A stretch of 64,000 nt of DNA. Source: Microbulbifer sp. GL-2 (GTDB taxonomy: Bacteria > Pseudomonadota > Gammaproteobacteria > Pseudomonadales > Cellvibrionaceae). Below, piece by piece: positions 25,552-34,629 of the stretch. The stretch lies in assembly GCF_007183175.1 (NCBI RefSeq), contig NZ_AP019807.1, forward strand, positions 4,212,001 to 4,276,000, written 5' to 3'. The notes below the pieces were generated by a model that was given only the letters and a program-made list of their open reading frames with translations, was not told where the DNA came from and did not search any database. The position numbers were made by a program, and so were the translations under genes. Positions within the stretch are counted from its first letter, which is position 1. Every line of letters begins with the position of its first letter.

Positions 25552-26573
25552 TAGAGACCCCCTCGGCTTTTGCGCAACAAGGAAACGAAAAACGGTACCC
25601 CGATCAGTGCGGTAATCAGTCCCACCGGTATCTCCACCGGAGCAATAACCGTGCGCGCGAGGGTATCGGAGATCAGTAACAGGATTGCCCCAGCCAGTGC
25701 GGATAGGGGCAGCAGCTGGCGGTGATCCGGCCCCACCCACAAGCGCACCATATGCGGTACCACCAAGCCGACAAAAGCGATACTGCCGGCAGCGGCGACC
25801 GAAGTTCCCACCCCTGCAGCAACGAGCACAATCAGGGTGGTTTTTACCCGCTCGACATCGATTCCAAGATGCCGCGCCTGGGACTCCCCCAAAAGAAGAA
25901 CATTAAGTGAAGCCCCGAATCGGGACATGCTAACAAGCAAGGAACCTAGCACCGCCAAAACCAGAAAAGCGCGGGGATAGCTCGCCGCATCCAGTCCGCC
26001 CATCCGCCAGAGGCTGATACGGCGAAGCATTTCATTGTCGGCAAAATACTCCATCAACCCGACCAAGCTGGCAGAAAAGGCGGTAACGGCAATACCCATC
26101 AGCAGCATGGTTGCCACTGAAGTTCCATTGATACCTTTTGCCACCTTATAAACCAGTGCCACCGCTATCAGGCCGCCGCAAAACGCAGCTATCGATACCA
26201 TTGGCAAGCTTCCAAAGGCTCCCGCCACTTCCGCGCCGAGTAGAATAGCCAGGCAGGCACCGAAAGAAGCGCCAGCGGTAACACCTATTAATGATGGATC
26301 CGCAAGTGGATTACGAAATAAACCCTGTAACATGGCGCCGCAGATAGCGAGCACCGCTCCTACCGCTGCGGCCAGTAGTGCTCTAGGCAGACGTATTGCA
26401 TGAACGATATCACGGGCCAGTCCCCCTTCGCCCTGCCCACTCAGCGCGACGAATACCTGCGATGGAGATAAGTACACCGCCCCTATCGCCACTGCGGTGA
26501 CGAAACATGACGCAAGTAATGCCGGCAGCACCCACCAGGCAAGACTCAAAGCTCTGATACGGGTAATAGTCAC
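25551..26573 (-). CDS. btuC: corrinoid ABC transporter permease
   Basis: The 340-residue FecCD/BtuC-type permease has about ten membrane spans. Typical segments are RLPRALLAAAVGAVLAICGAMLQGLFRNPLADPSLIGVTAGASFGA, the conserved G-rich AGSIAFVGLVVPHMVRLWVGPDHRQLLPLSALAGAILLL and VEIPVGLITALIGVPFFVSLLRK. It begins 4 bases inside the end of cobQ (ATGA overlap) and shares one base with btuD, so the three genes are translationally coupled. Confidence 0.92.
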   Translation of the reverse strand: MTITRIRALSLAWWVLPALLASCFVTAVAIGAVYLSPSQVFVALSGQGEGGLARDIVHAIRLPRALLAAAVGAVLAICGAMLQGLFRNPLADPSLIGVTAGASFGACLAILLGAEVAGAFGSLPMVSIAAFCGGLIAVALVYKVAKGINGTSVATMLLMGIAVTAFSASLVGLMEYFADNEMLRRISLWRMGGLDAASYPRAFLVLAVLGSLLVSMSRFGASLNVLLLGESQARHLGIDVERVKTTLIVLVAAGVGTSVAAAGSIAFVGLVVPHMVRLWVGPDHRQLLPLSALAGAILLLISDTLARTVIAPVEIPVGLITALIGVPFFVSLLRKSRGGL

Positions 26574-28084
26574 TGGCTCTCCCCTCGCAGAGCCGCCATA
26601 TTCTGAGTCGTTTCAAACTGCTTGAGCCAAGTGCCCTGCATATGTTCGGCAATCGAATCAGCCAGTCTGTCCAATTGTTTCTGGCGGTAGGCATTCAGAT
26701 CCAGCGGCAGGCTACCTTTTAGACCGCCCCAGGCAAGCAGCAACTTTTGCGCTTGGGGTGAATCAAAAAATCCATGCACATAAGTAGCGATCACCTGGCC
26801 ATCCGCACTGATAGCACCATCTGGCCTGAGGTTTCCATCCTCTTCATGCAGGTATACCGCAGGAGTCTCCAAGGATGGTCCCTCTGTAGTCCCGCAGTGA
26901 ATTTCATAGCCATGTATGACGATATTCGTCTTTTCTTTTTCCTGATTTCCCAAAGAAAGAAACCCGGTAACATTTTTCAGTGCCTTTACTGGCTGCAGCC
27001 TGGTTGTGTAATCCAGGTATCCAAGGCCCCGTTCACTTCCAGGCGCATCTTCTATCCCATCTGGGTCCTGTACCTCTTTTCCCAGCATCTGTAAGCCACC
27101 GCAAATACCTATGAGTTTTCCACCGTAACGTAAGTGTCGATCCAGCTGTGTAGGCCAGTCATTTTCCTTTAGATAGGCCAGATCAGCCCGTACATTTTTA
27201 CTTCCTGGCAGAATAATCCAGTCGCAAGAGGGAATTGGCTCGCGGACACTGACAAATTGCAGGTCGATATCCCTATGTAATCTCAGTGCATCAAAATCTG
27301 TATGGTTGCTAATGCGCGGTAGCACAGGTACCACTACCTTTAACCGGGCATCAGTATCAGCCTGCTGTGTGCTAATCGCATCTTCCGCATCAAGGTACAG
27401 GTCGTGGAGATAGGGCAATACACCGAGCACAGGTTTACCGGTGTACTCTTCCAGCCAGTCAAGCCCTGGCTGTAACAATTGCAGGTCACCACGAAACCGG
27501 TTGATCACAAAACCAACAACGCGCTCACGCTCTGAAGGGGACAATAATTCGAGGGTACCCACTAAGTGAGCGAAAACACCACCGCGATCAATATCGGCAA
27601 TCAATACCACCGGGCAATCCACTGCCTCGGCAAAACCCATATTGGCAATATCGTTTTCCCGCAGGTTAATTTCCGCCGGGCTACCGGCACCTTCCACCAG
27701 TAACAAATCATACTCGTTACTAAGGCGTTCGAAGGAATCCAGCACAGCATTTTGTGCAGTGGATTTGTAATGGTGATAATCCAGAGCCTGCATATTTCCC
27801 AGCGCCCTGCCTTGGATAATCACCTGGGCCCCAGTGTCTGAAGCAGGTTTAAGCAGCACGGGGTTCATATCGCTGTGCGGCTCTATTCCACACGCCTGCG
27901 CCTGCAGAGCCTGTGCCCTCCCTATTTCACCCGCATCCGCAGTTACCGCGCTGTTAAGTGCCATATTTTGCGGTTTGAATGGTGCAACACGTACACCGCG
28001 GCGGGAGAAATAGCGGGCGAGCGCCGCCACCAATGTACTTTTACCGGCATCAGAAGTGGTGCCCTGGATCATCAAAACGGACAT
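26570..28084 (-). CDS. cobQ: adenosylcobyric acid synthase (glutamine-hydrolysing)
   Basis: The 504-residue enzyme amidates adenosylcobyrinate a,c-diamide at four carboxylates. The N-terminal ATPase domain has MIQGTTSDAGKSTLVAALARYF, FKPQNMALNS and LLVEGAGSPAEINLRENDIANMGFA. The C-terminal glutaminase has IICGSKN-like ILPGSKNVRADL, the nucleophile Cys in IGICGGLQMLGKEV and the late His in YVHGFFD. In an operon otherwise limited to late steps and uptake, CobQ implies use of incomplete corrinoids or a de novo route elsewhere. It lies 31 bases after cobO. Confidence 0.93.
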   Translation of the reverse strand: MSVLMIQGTTSDAGKSTLVAALARYFSRRGVRVAPFKPQNMALNSAVTADAGEIGRAQALQAQACGIEPHSDMNPVLLKPASDTGAQVIIQGRALGNMQALDYHHYKSTAQNAVLDSFERLSNEYDLLLVEGAGSPAEINLRENDIANMGFAEAVDCPVVLIADIDRGGVFAHLVGTLELLSPSERERVVGFVINRFRGDLQLLQPGLDWLEEYTGKPVLGVLPYLHDLYLDAEDAISTQQADTDARLKVVVPVLPRISNHTDFDALRLHRDIDLQFVSVREPIPSCDWIILPGSKNVRADLAYLKENDWPTQLDRHLRYGGKLIGICGGLQMLGKEVQDPDGIEDAPGSERGLGYLDYTTRLQPVKALKNVTGFLSLGNQEKEKTNIVIHGYEIHCGTTEGPSLETPAVYLHEEDGNLRPDGAISADGQVIATYVHGFFDSPQAQKLLLAWGGLKGSLPLDLNAYRQKQLDRLADSIAEHMQGTWLKQFETTQNMAALRGESQ

Positions 28085-28115
28085 AGTGAGTACAACTTAG
28101 TAGTGCTAACAGACC

Positions 28116-28730
28116 TTAGTAATCAACTCCTTTTCTGGCTTTTATTCCAGCCTTAAACGCGTGTTTTATATCTTTTACTTCGGACACAGTATCCACAAGC
28201 TCTTGCAACGCACTACCGCCACCGCGGCCGGTCACTACTACACTCTGCTCTAACGGACGCTGAGCCAGCGTTTCCAATACCTGTGATTCATCCAGGTATT
28301 TGTAGGCGAGCATGTAGGTCAATTCGTCCAACACCACCAGGTCATAGCTGGTATCGGTAAGCATTTTCTCTGCCTCTGTCCAGGTTCTCTCCGCTGCCGC
28401 TATATCGCTAGTGCGATCCTGGGTATTCCAGGTAAAACCGGTACCCATTTGGTAAAGGGTTACTTCCGGACAGTGATTCTTCAAAAAGAGTTCTTCCCCA
28501 GAGTGCTGCGCGCCTTTAATAAATTGCACCACACCCACTTTCTGGCCATAACCCAATGCTCGTATAACCATGCCGAAAGCAGAGCTGGACTTTCCCTTAC
28601 CATTACCAGTTAACAATACAGCAACTCCACGCTGGACATCGGCCGCTGCAATATTTGCATCAACCTTGGCCTTGTGTTTTTGCATTGCCTGTTTGTGCTT
28701 GGCATTTTTTTTCTGCTGATCTTCCGACAT
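28116..28730 (-). CDS. cobO: corrinoid adenosyltransferase (CobA/CobO/BtuR type)
   Basis: ATG 28730 is preferred to a GTG two codons earlier because GAGGTGACC precedes it. The 204-residue protein has a basic Lys-rich N-terminus (KKNAKHKQAMQKHKAKV), P-loop LLTGNGKGKSSSAFGM, and family motifs VVQFIKG, MGTGFTWNTQD, YDLVVLDELTYML, VVVTGRGGG. It transfers the adenosyl group from ATP to Co(I) corrinoid. It is the second gene of the operon, 37 bases after the btuB stop. Confidence 0.93.
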   Translation of the reverse strand: MSEDQQKKNAKHKQAMQKHKAKVDANIAAADVQRGVAVLLTGNGKGKSSSAFGMVIRALGYGQKVGVVQFIKGAQHSGEELFLKNHCPEVTLYQMGTGFTWNTQDRTSDIAAAERTWTEAEKMLTDTSYDLVVLDELTYMLAYKYLDESQVLETLAQRPLEQSVVVTGRGGGSALQELVDTVSEVKDIKHAFKAGIKARKGVDY

Positions 28731-28767
28731 GGTCACCTCAGTTCAAGAATCTATTATAGAGAGTGCT

Positions 28768-30621
28768 TTAGAAGCTAAATTCCACACCAGCATACGCAGC
28801 AGCGCCTGCGGTGTTATACCCTGGCACTTCCTCATAGTCTTCATCCGTGAGGTTTTCTCCACGAATGTAAACAGTGGTAGCCTTATTCAACTGGTAACGT
28901 ACGCTAGCATCCAACACTTGGTAATCATCTATGGAGGAGCCATCTTTATCTTCCGCTCCAGCACTGGAACGGAGATTCACCAGAAGACTGAGAGCGCCGG
29001 TCGGCTTATAGGTAAAGCCCAGATTAGCCAGATGCTCTGGACGGCGTGCTCGCGGTGAACCATCAGCCTCTTCGGTATCGGTAAAGGTGTAGTTGGCCGA
29101 TAACAACAGGGTATCGGTAACCTGGGTTTCAGTATTCAATTCAACTCCACGGGATTTGCTTTCTCCACTGCTCTGAAGATATCCACTCGCATTCCCATCC
29201 CAGCCAACTTCATTTTCAATGACCTGGTTAAACAGCACAATCTCAAGATACAGCGTATCTTCACCAAAATACTCGACACCAATATCCAGGCCCCGGCTCT
29301 CTTCCGGCGATAGTGTTGGCAGTTCTAGCGGCTCAAAAGTCAACCAATCAGTTGCGGTGGCATTGTGGTTAACCTCATACAAGCTGGGAGCACGGAAGCC
29401 GGTACCATAGCTGGCCTTTAGCTTTACTGCACCACCTGCCACCTGATCAAACAGGTAAGCCGAGCTGGCCCGAAAACTGTTATGGCTGCCGAAATCTGAG
29501 CTGTCATCATGGCGAAGTCCCAAGGTGACAAATGCCTGATCGGCATAGTTTCCCTGATACTCAGAGTACAGGGCCCACTGATCCCGATCTGCATCCCCCA
29601 TAGTGTCCTTTCGCTGCTCCACTCCATAAAGCATTGAATGATCGTTAGAAAAGTCATGGGAACCGGTGAGATTTAGCTTTTTAGCATCTCCCTCAGTATG
29701 GTAAGGACCCCAGCCAGAAACATAAGTACGACTCGTATCTAAGTGTGTATAAGACAACTCCTGTTGCCCAATCTCACCTTTGTGGGCCAAGCTGACTCGC
29801 GCACTCTCCTGGCTATACTCAAATGTACAGTCATCCAATCTTTCCGGCCCACCACAGCGATCATACTCCCCCATGGCATCAGTATCCCGCACTACCGCTT
29901 CTACTCGCCATTGCTCCGACAGATTCCACCCAGCGCGACCGTGCATCGTCTCATTATCGTAGCCATCATCATCTCTAAATTCGGTATCGTCACTGCTCGT
30001 ATTAAAGCCGTCAGTCTCCGCCTTCGCTACGGACAGAAAATAATCCAGTGTGTCATTACCACCGCTGGCGCTGGCGTTGTAGCGCTGGGAATCGTAGCGG
30101 CCACCCTCAGCAGATAGTTCATATTGCTGCCCTTCATCCTCACGTCGAGTCGAGATGTCGAGTACACCACCAGCATCCGCACCATAGAGCATACCTTGAG
30201 GACCACGTAGAAGCTCAACACGCTGCAGGTTGCTACTCATAATATGTTCAACATGTGCGCCGCCCTGGGGGTTTGAGGGATCGGAAATATCGATACCATC
30301 CATCAGCACCAGGGTTCTGAAACCAGACTCACCTCGCACCTGCAGGGAGGTTGTCCGGCCCATTCCGCCGGTATTGGTTACGGAAACCGACGGCACACTA
30401 CGCAGGACATCAGCCAGGGAAGCCAACCCCCGCGCTTTTAGTTGTTGTTCGTCCAGTACCGTCACCGAGGTAGCAACCCTGCGTAGTGGCTCGCTTTGAC
30501 GAGAGCTCACTACGACTACAGTTTCCAGGTCAGGAATAGATGATTCGCTATCGGTGGATTCACCAAAAGCTGGCAAGCTCGCAGCTGACAGTACAGCCAG
30601 ACTCAATAAAGACTTTTTCAA
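28768..30621 (-). CDS. btuB: TonB-dependent cobalamin receptor
   Basis: The 617-residue outer-membrane receptor starts at an unusual TTG with AGGGG before it and has a signal peptide (SLAVLSAASLPAFG). The TonB-box-like LETVVVVSSR is followed by the plug (SVTVLDEQQLKARGLASLADVLRSVPSVSV, LQVRGESGFRTLVLMDGIDI, RVELLRGPQGMLYGADAGGVLDI). A 22-strand-type barrel ends AYAGVEFSF, with terminal Phe. Size matches BtuB. A cobalamin riboswitch in its leader settles the substrate. Confidence 0.93.
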   Translation of the reverse strand: MKKSLLSLAVLSAASLPAFGESTDSESSIPDLETVVVVSSRQSEPLRRVATSVTVLDEQQLKARGLASLADVLRSVPSVSVTNTGGMGRTTSLQVRGESGFRTLVLMDGIDISDPSNPQGGAHVEHIMSSNLQRVELLRGPQGMLYGADAGGVLDISTRREDEGQQYELSAEGGRYDSQRYNASASGGNDTLDYFLSVAKAETDGFNTSSDDTEFRDDDGYDNETMHGRAGWNLSEQWRVEAVVRDTDAMGEYDRCGGPERLDDCTFEYSQESARVSLAHKGEIGQQELSYTHLDTSRTYVSGWGPYHTEGDAKKLNLTGSHDFSNDHSMLYGVEQRKDTMGDADRDQWALYSEYQGNYADQAFVTLGLRHDDSSDFGSHNSFRASSAYLFDQVAGGAVKLKASYGTGFRAPSLYEVNHNATATDWLTFEPLELPTLSPEESRGLDIGVEYFGEDTLYLEIVLFNQVIENEVGWDGNASGYLQSSGESKSRGVELNTETQVTDTLLLSANYTFTDTEEADGSPRARRPEHLANLGFTYKPTGALSLLVNLRSSAGAEDKDGSSIDDYQVLDASVRYQLNKATTVYIRGENLTDEDYEEVPGYNTAGAAAYAGVEFSF

Positions 30622-30729
30622 GTTTCAACCCCTAAGGACATAAGCTCATGGGATCGAGGGAGGAATAGCAATGCGGCACGCAAAAGCGTGGTAGATCGTA
30701 TTGCAAGATGGTAGCCCTCCGCTCCATCG

Positions 30730-30860
30730 TGTTTCGAATAGAGGCCGGTATCGGGCTTACCGCTCTCTTAAGCGGATCACCGTTGCGGGGGCAGCGCCGG
30801 AATACCGGACTTCCCGTTTAACCTTCCCAGCCAATTACAGGCAGAAGGCACCTCTTATCG
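30730..30860 (-). ncRNA. cobalamin riboswitch in the btuB leader
   Basis: On the minus strand the leader shows the conserved cobalamin aptamer blocks in order: AGGTGCC (30854-30848), GGGAAGTCCGGT, TGCCCCCGCAACGGTGA (30793-30777) and AAGCCCGATACCGGCCT (30757-30741). B12 binding should shut off btuB and the nine genes behind it. The stretch to the TTG start holds a small CACGC-TTTT-GCGTG hairpin, but no strong terminator, so control of translation start is more likely. Limits are approximate. Confidence 0.92.
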
Positions 30861-30868
30861 TGGTCGCG

Positions 30869-30897
30869 AAACTAGTGGAAAGGTACTGGAATGTCAA
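30869..30897 (-). promoter_or_regulatory. promoter of the cobalamin operon
   Basis: TTGACA (30897-30892), a 17-base spacer and TAGTTT (30874-30869) on the minus strand, a few bases before the first riboswitch block. The -35 box is perfect and the -10 box weak. The position fits transcription starting just before the aptamer. Confidence 0.6.
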
Positions 30898-31136
30898 CTG
30901 AGGCCCAAAAAAGGGAGTGAAACCCAACTATCTGCCAAAAACACTAGATCCGATTCTCTGAAGCCCGGATTACCTATTGCGTCTGTAGAGGAGATTTTTC
31001 GACTTAAGATACAGCGACTTTTTAACTTAAAACCAAGAGAGGCTGAAACATTGCCATTCACTGACAAGCTAATAACATAAATTTGATTATTTAAAGTGCC
31101 TCAGGCCTCTAGGACATCTCTAATCGAGCTTTTCTT

Positions 31137-31943
31137 TTATCCATGTGAACATTCATAAGGCATTGTTTCAAGAAGGATAGTTTCATGACATGGCTTAACA
31201 AACTTGATTTGTGCGTCATCAATTTCTGTAAGCTCACCTGCCCATGCCAATTTATACAGATTTTTCAAATCATTCTTATCAGCTTCTGTGAGTTCACTTT
31301 TTTCTCCATAATTCATAATTGAGAAAGGCTTGTGCTCACCATAAATCACACTGGGCCAGGCCTTTTCCTTCACATCTGCAAAAAAATGTCTAAGCCCGAA
31401 TATATGACCCAACTCATGAATCATTGTGTCAACCTGCTCCTTCCGACTTTGCTCAAACATTGTGGGATAAAGCACTAACTCATTGCGCCCCGGGTTTGGA
31501 AAAAAGGCACGCGCTAAAGTACAACCAACTACACTACAGTTCTCTGTGGGCTCCACCCTAATCTTAAAATCCCAAACATTTGGGTTCTCGTTAAATCTCA
31601 CAGGGGAAGCATCGCCCCACTTCAACAATGCCTCTCCCAGGAGAGCACGAATATACCCCTTTATCTCATCTGGATTTTTAAAATACTTCAGTGATTCCTT
31701 ATCAAACTTCCATCTCAGAGTCGCGCCCTTCTCCCATAATGGAATGTACCCTTCACCGCTATGCAACACCAGATCCAACGGGGATTTATTACCTAAAGTA
31801 GGAAATCCAACCTTGTCGGTGACACAAAGCTTATTGGCTCCATATTTATGAACTACGGGTTCAACACAAGAATCACATTCTTTTTTTGACTTAAGCTTCA
31901 ACTTAAGGTTTTCTTTTGACGAACCTTTATCTGCTGATGACAT
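31137..31943 (-). CDS. matrixin/metzincin-like zinc metalloprotease
   Basis: I choose the ATG at 31943 with GGTGGA upstream (268 residues) over one 14 codons earlier. The zinc site HELGHIFGLRH with a downstream Met-turn (FSIMNYGE) defines a metzincin, closest in layout to M10-type matrixins. The N-terminus is a Lys/Ser-rich stretch with four Cys (KKECDSC, LCVTD), and there is no signal peptide. A further Cys pair, ENCSVVGCTLARAF, may form a disulfide. Matrixins are normally secreted, so either a non-Sec route or an intracellular role must apply. The gene stands alone in AT-rich DNA. Confidence 0.75.
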   Translation of the reverse strand: MSSADKGSSKENLKLKLKSKKECDSCVEPVVHKYGANKLCVTDKVGFPTLGNKSPLDLVLHSGEGYIPLWEKGATLRWKFDKESLKYFKNPDEIKGYIRALLGEALLKWGDASPVRFNENPNVWDFKIRVEPTENCSVVGCTLARAFFPNPGRNELVLYPTMFEQSRKEQVDTMIHELGHIFGLRHFFADVKEKAWPSVIYGEHKPFSIMNYGEKSELTEADKNDLKNLYKLAWAGELTEIDDAQIKFVKPCHETILLETMPYECSHG

Positions 31944-31985
31944 AATAATCCACCCAGATTGACATAAGACTACCTCATGACACAA

Positions 31986-32828
31986 AAATCCAGACTAAAC
32001 AGAATGCATAAAAACTTTGCAAGAAATCGTTTATAGCAGATTCATTCAATTAGGGATTGGAGAACATCACTTCCACACTTTCTTAAATTGGCACTTGCTC
32101 CCCAGCCTTTTGAGGACTTGAGTTCCCACGGAAATCTCAGAAGGTTGAAGCAGAACAGATGCTTATTGCGACAGATCCCTTGGGCAGCCACTTCACGCTT
32201 ATAAATAAATCAAAACAGCGCCAGATATTATTTATCCGGGACATTGATTTCTGATAAAATTGGCAGTCATCGCCCCACCCTTAAATATCTCTCACTCAAC
32301 TTCACCATACTTTGAGCAAGAGCAATTAAGCTTGGAAGTGCTAAGGAAAGAACACCCACTCACGGCCAGGGAAATCACTGAGTAAGCTCTTGTACAGTGT
32401 GTCGCTACCATGCTTATCAGCCCAGACATTCAGATAAATGGCTTCGAGACTGATTGACAGTCCTTCCTCCTTTAGCCAGCCCGAAACCCGATACAATCCT
32501 TTAATCTACCGTAGCCAACTGCTGCATTCCCACGAAAGAGCCACGCGGGTGACTGTGTAAAAATTTTTTCTGCCTCAGGCAAGCTTCGATTAGTCTCTTA
32601 CATCAAATTTAAACAGATTGACCTTTCACCCTCAGTTTGGACTGCATTACATGTCTTTATCGTGATGCACCTCATGTGGTGGTCTGATTAACAATATCAC
32701 TACATAAAGAGCCTAATATTACAAGAATGCGGATGAAGCATAGAGGAGCTTTAAGGTTACTTGGTGAAGCCAAGTACAAAGTAGTAAAACTTGCAGCGTC
32801 AGGCTCGATCTAAGTTTACGTATATCAA
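31986..32828. other. long gene-poor stretch with transposase debris
   Basis: No intact gene. An IS30-type transposase fragment lies at 32341-32484 on the minus strand. The rest has many stops in all frames. It looks like a graveyard of a former insertion site. Confidence 0.5.
32341..32484 (-). pseudogene. IS30-family transposase fragment
   Basis: The minus-strand frame reads SGWLKEEGLSISLEAIYLNV followed by WADKHGSDTLYKSLL and soon a stop. This matches the IS30 transposase segment in which EG-x-x-IS-x-E-x-IY-x-x-(V/I)WADK precedes the catalytic core. About 47 of some 320 codons survive, without start or DDE residues. Confidence 0.6.
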
Positions 32829-33182
32829 TTACTGTTCAAGAATAACATTAAAGCCACCATAAATGAGTCGCTTGCCATCAAAAGGCATTGGGTTTTGCTC
32901 TGAGTGCATTCTTGGGTCATCCATAACAACTTGCCACCCTCTGTCACGAACCTCTTTAGAAGGCCATATAACCCATGAGAATACCACTGTTTCATTCTCA
33001 GCACATTTTACAGCCATAGGAAATGAAGTTACTTCACCGCTCGGTATATCATCCCCCCACGTCTCTACAATTTTCAGAGCACCTTGCGCTTTAAAGATTT
33101 CTGCAGCAACTTTTGCATGCTCAAGATAGCTTTCTTTATTTGCTGTAGGCACAGCCGCTACAAAACCGTCTGCATAAGACAT
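32829..33182 (-). CDS. DUF1428 family protein
   Basis: I start at the ATG at 33182 (117 residues, MSYADGFVAAVPTANKESYLEHA), the usual start of this family; an in-frame ATG 22 codons earlier adds an unrelated stretch. Family segments are VETWGDDIPSGEVTSFPMAVKC, VVFSWVIWPSKEVRD and MPFDGKRLIYGGFNVIL. The fold is a ferredoxin-like alpha/beta barrel, and the function is unknown. It follows a methyltransferase gene on the same strand by about 130 bases. Confidence 0.85.
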   Translation of the reverse strand: MSYADGFVAAVPTANKESYLEHAKVAAEIFKAQGALKIVETWGDDIPSGEVTSFPMAVKCAENETVVFSWVIWPSKEVRDRGWQVVMDDPRMHSEQNPMPFDGKRLIYGGFNVILEQ

Positions 33183-33311
33183 TTGAAAATCCTCTAATAA
33201 TTGATATTGGACAGATAACTCACCACTGATTTTATACAACACCGCCACTTTAACTTGATAGGGGTCATACTAAGAGAATTAAAAATAGGCACCCATATCA
33301 TCTTGTTAAGC

Positions 33312-34055
33312 TTATTTACGCCCAACATATAGTACAAAATCAAAAGTAATTCCCCTCCTTTCCTCAGGCATCCCCCAAACCTTACTCGCCTCATCATAGG
33401 CATGACTGAAAAATCCGTCTCCGATAGCCTCTATACATCGACGTGTAGCTGAGAATGTATGTATAAAATCAAAAAACTCGTCCAGGCTCCAGTTAACTTC
33501 CATGGTTGGTTTTGGAACAACTATGGCCTCGAAAGGGAAATTGACCTCAGCATAATGGTTCCACATTAATTTATTCTGAGGCGCCCAGTAAGGGGCTATT
33601 ATTTTTAGTATGTGCCTATTAAAAACAGACTCCAAATTACTCTCTAAGATTGGCCAATTGTAACCCCAGGCTGAAAAAATACCTCCAGGCTTCAATACCC
33701 TCAGAACCTCTGGCCAAAAGGCATCATAATCAAACCAGTGTAATGCCTGGGCCACACATACAAGATCACAACTTTCACTAGGTAGTTCACACTTCTCAGA
33801 CGGCGCTACCGTATAGTTAATTTTAGAGTGTGCCTTGGAGTTCTTGATCTGCTCTTCACTAATATCTGTAGCATATATATTATCAAATTTGTCGGCCAAC
33901 CCTACGGCGGCCTGCCCATTCCCGCAAGCACAATCCCACGCAAGTTCATTCGAGGGACTCAAATTAGATAAGCACTCAAACAGTTCTGATGGATAACTTG
34001 GCCTGGCACCCTCATATAACGCTGACTTGTCATTAAACAGCTTGTGATGGTGCAT
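33312..34055 (-). CDS. class I SAM-dependent methyltransferase (Tmt1/YcgJ-like)
   Basis: The 247-residue cytosolic protein opens LFNDKSALYEGARPSYPSELFECL, as in the group of yeast trans-aconitate methyltransferase relatives. The SAM site is AWDCACGNGQAAVGLADKFDNIYATDIS, with LVCVAQALHWFDYDAFWPEVLRVLKPGGIF as post-motif II/III. The first glycine of the usual E/D-x-G-x-G-x-G is replaced by Ala-Cys (ACGNG), common in this subgroup. The substrate is unknown. AGAGATG stands right before the ATG. Confidence 0.8.
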   Translation of the reverse strand: MHHHKLFNDKSALYEGARPSYPSELFECLSNLSPSNELAWDCACGNGQAAVGLADKFDNIYATDISEEQIKNSKAHSKINYTVAPSEKCELPSESCDLVCVAQALHWFDYDAFWPEVLRVLKPGGIFSAWGYNWPILESNLESVFNRHILKIIAPYWAPQNKLMWNHYAEVNFPFEAIVVPKPTMEVNWSLDEFFDFIHTFSATRRCIEAIGDGFFSHAYDEASKVWGMPEERRGITFDFVLYVGRK

Positions 34056-34150
34056 CTCTTTCCCCTATACATTGTGCCTAGATGATCATTGATGGGTAGT
34101 CAGAACAGCTGATCGGGTAATAACCCTGTTCTTTTATACACAAGAATCCC

Positions 34151-34315
34151 TCACAATAAAACAGATTTATCGCGAAAAAGACTGTGGAACTCTCCCTCAT
34201 CCTTTTCAATTATGAATAACCGAAAAGCTTCAATAATTTCTTTAATTTCACCATGAGCATTTTTTCTCAGCGGGGATGCTGCAGGTGTCAATACAAAAGC
34301 TATAACTGCAACCAT
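34151..34315 (-). pseudogene. short NTF2-like family fragment
   Basis: 54 codons: a signal-like start MVAVIAFVLTPAAS, then HGEIKEIIEAFRLFIIEKDEGEFHSLF and a stop after RDKSVLL. The helix IKxxIEAFRxxIIEKDxxxFxSLF is the typical first helix pair of NTF2-like/SnoaL proteins of about 140 residues. The remaining two-thirds is missing. It is probably decayed; a short real protein cannot be excluded. Confidence 0.4.
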
Positions 34316-34584
34316 TATTCTAATTTTTATATCATACCCTTATAAAAGCGGAAACTGGAACCTTCACTATAGAGTGATATTTACTAATATCAGACAAGTC
34401 ATTCCCATATATAAATTGTTAAAAGTATTGGTTAGAGGTGGGAATATTCTTGCACTAAAAGTACTCCGCTCAGTAATATATATACCACCAACAGATATCG
34501 TACGACCGTACACCTTACACCTTAACCATCCACTCGAAACAAGCAGTGAAAACCTAAAATAGTAGAAGTAGTTTTCCTAAGGTG

Positions 34585-34618
34585 CTGCCTACCACTCCGC
34601 AAGAAAAGGCAGGCAGCA
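34585..34618 (-). terminator. possible terminator of the second efflux operon
   Basis: GCTGCCT (34585-34591) and AGGCAGC (34612-34618) can pair around a 20-base loop, 12 bases beyond the pump stop. There is no clear U-run, so this is weak. Confidence 0.35.
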
Positions 34619-34629
34619 GTGGATTAATA

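Larger units (their letters stand above)
34056..34629. other. intergenic stretch with an NTF2-like remnant
   Basis: Apart from the small frame at 34151-34315 I see no gene. A 62-codon plus-strand frame at 34374-34562 has no ribosome site and no recognisable content. The end of the second efflux operon, with a loose hairpin at 34585-34618, closes the stretch. Confidence 0.4.

Noticed and set aside
34374..34562. 62-codon plus-strand frame
   Set aside because: No ribosome site, AT-rich, no recognisable content.
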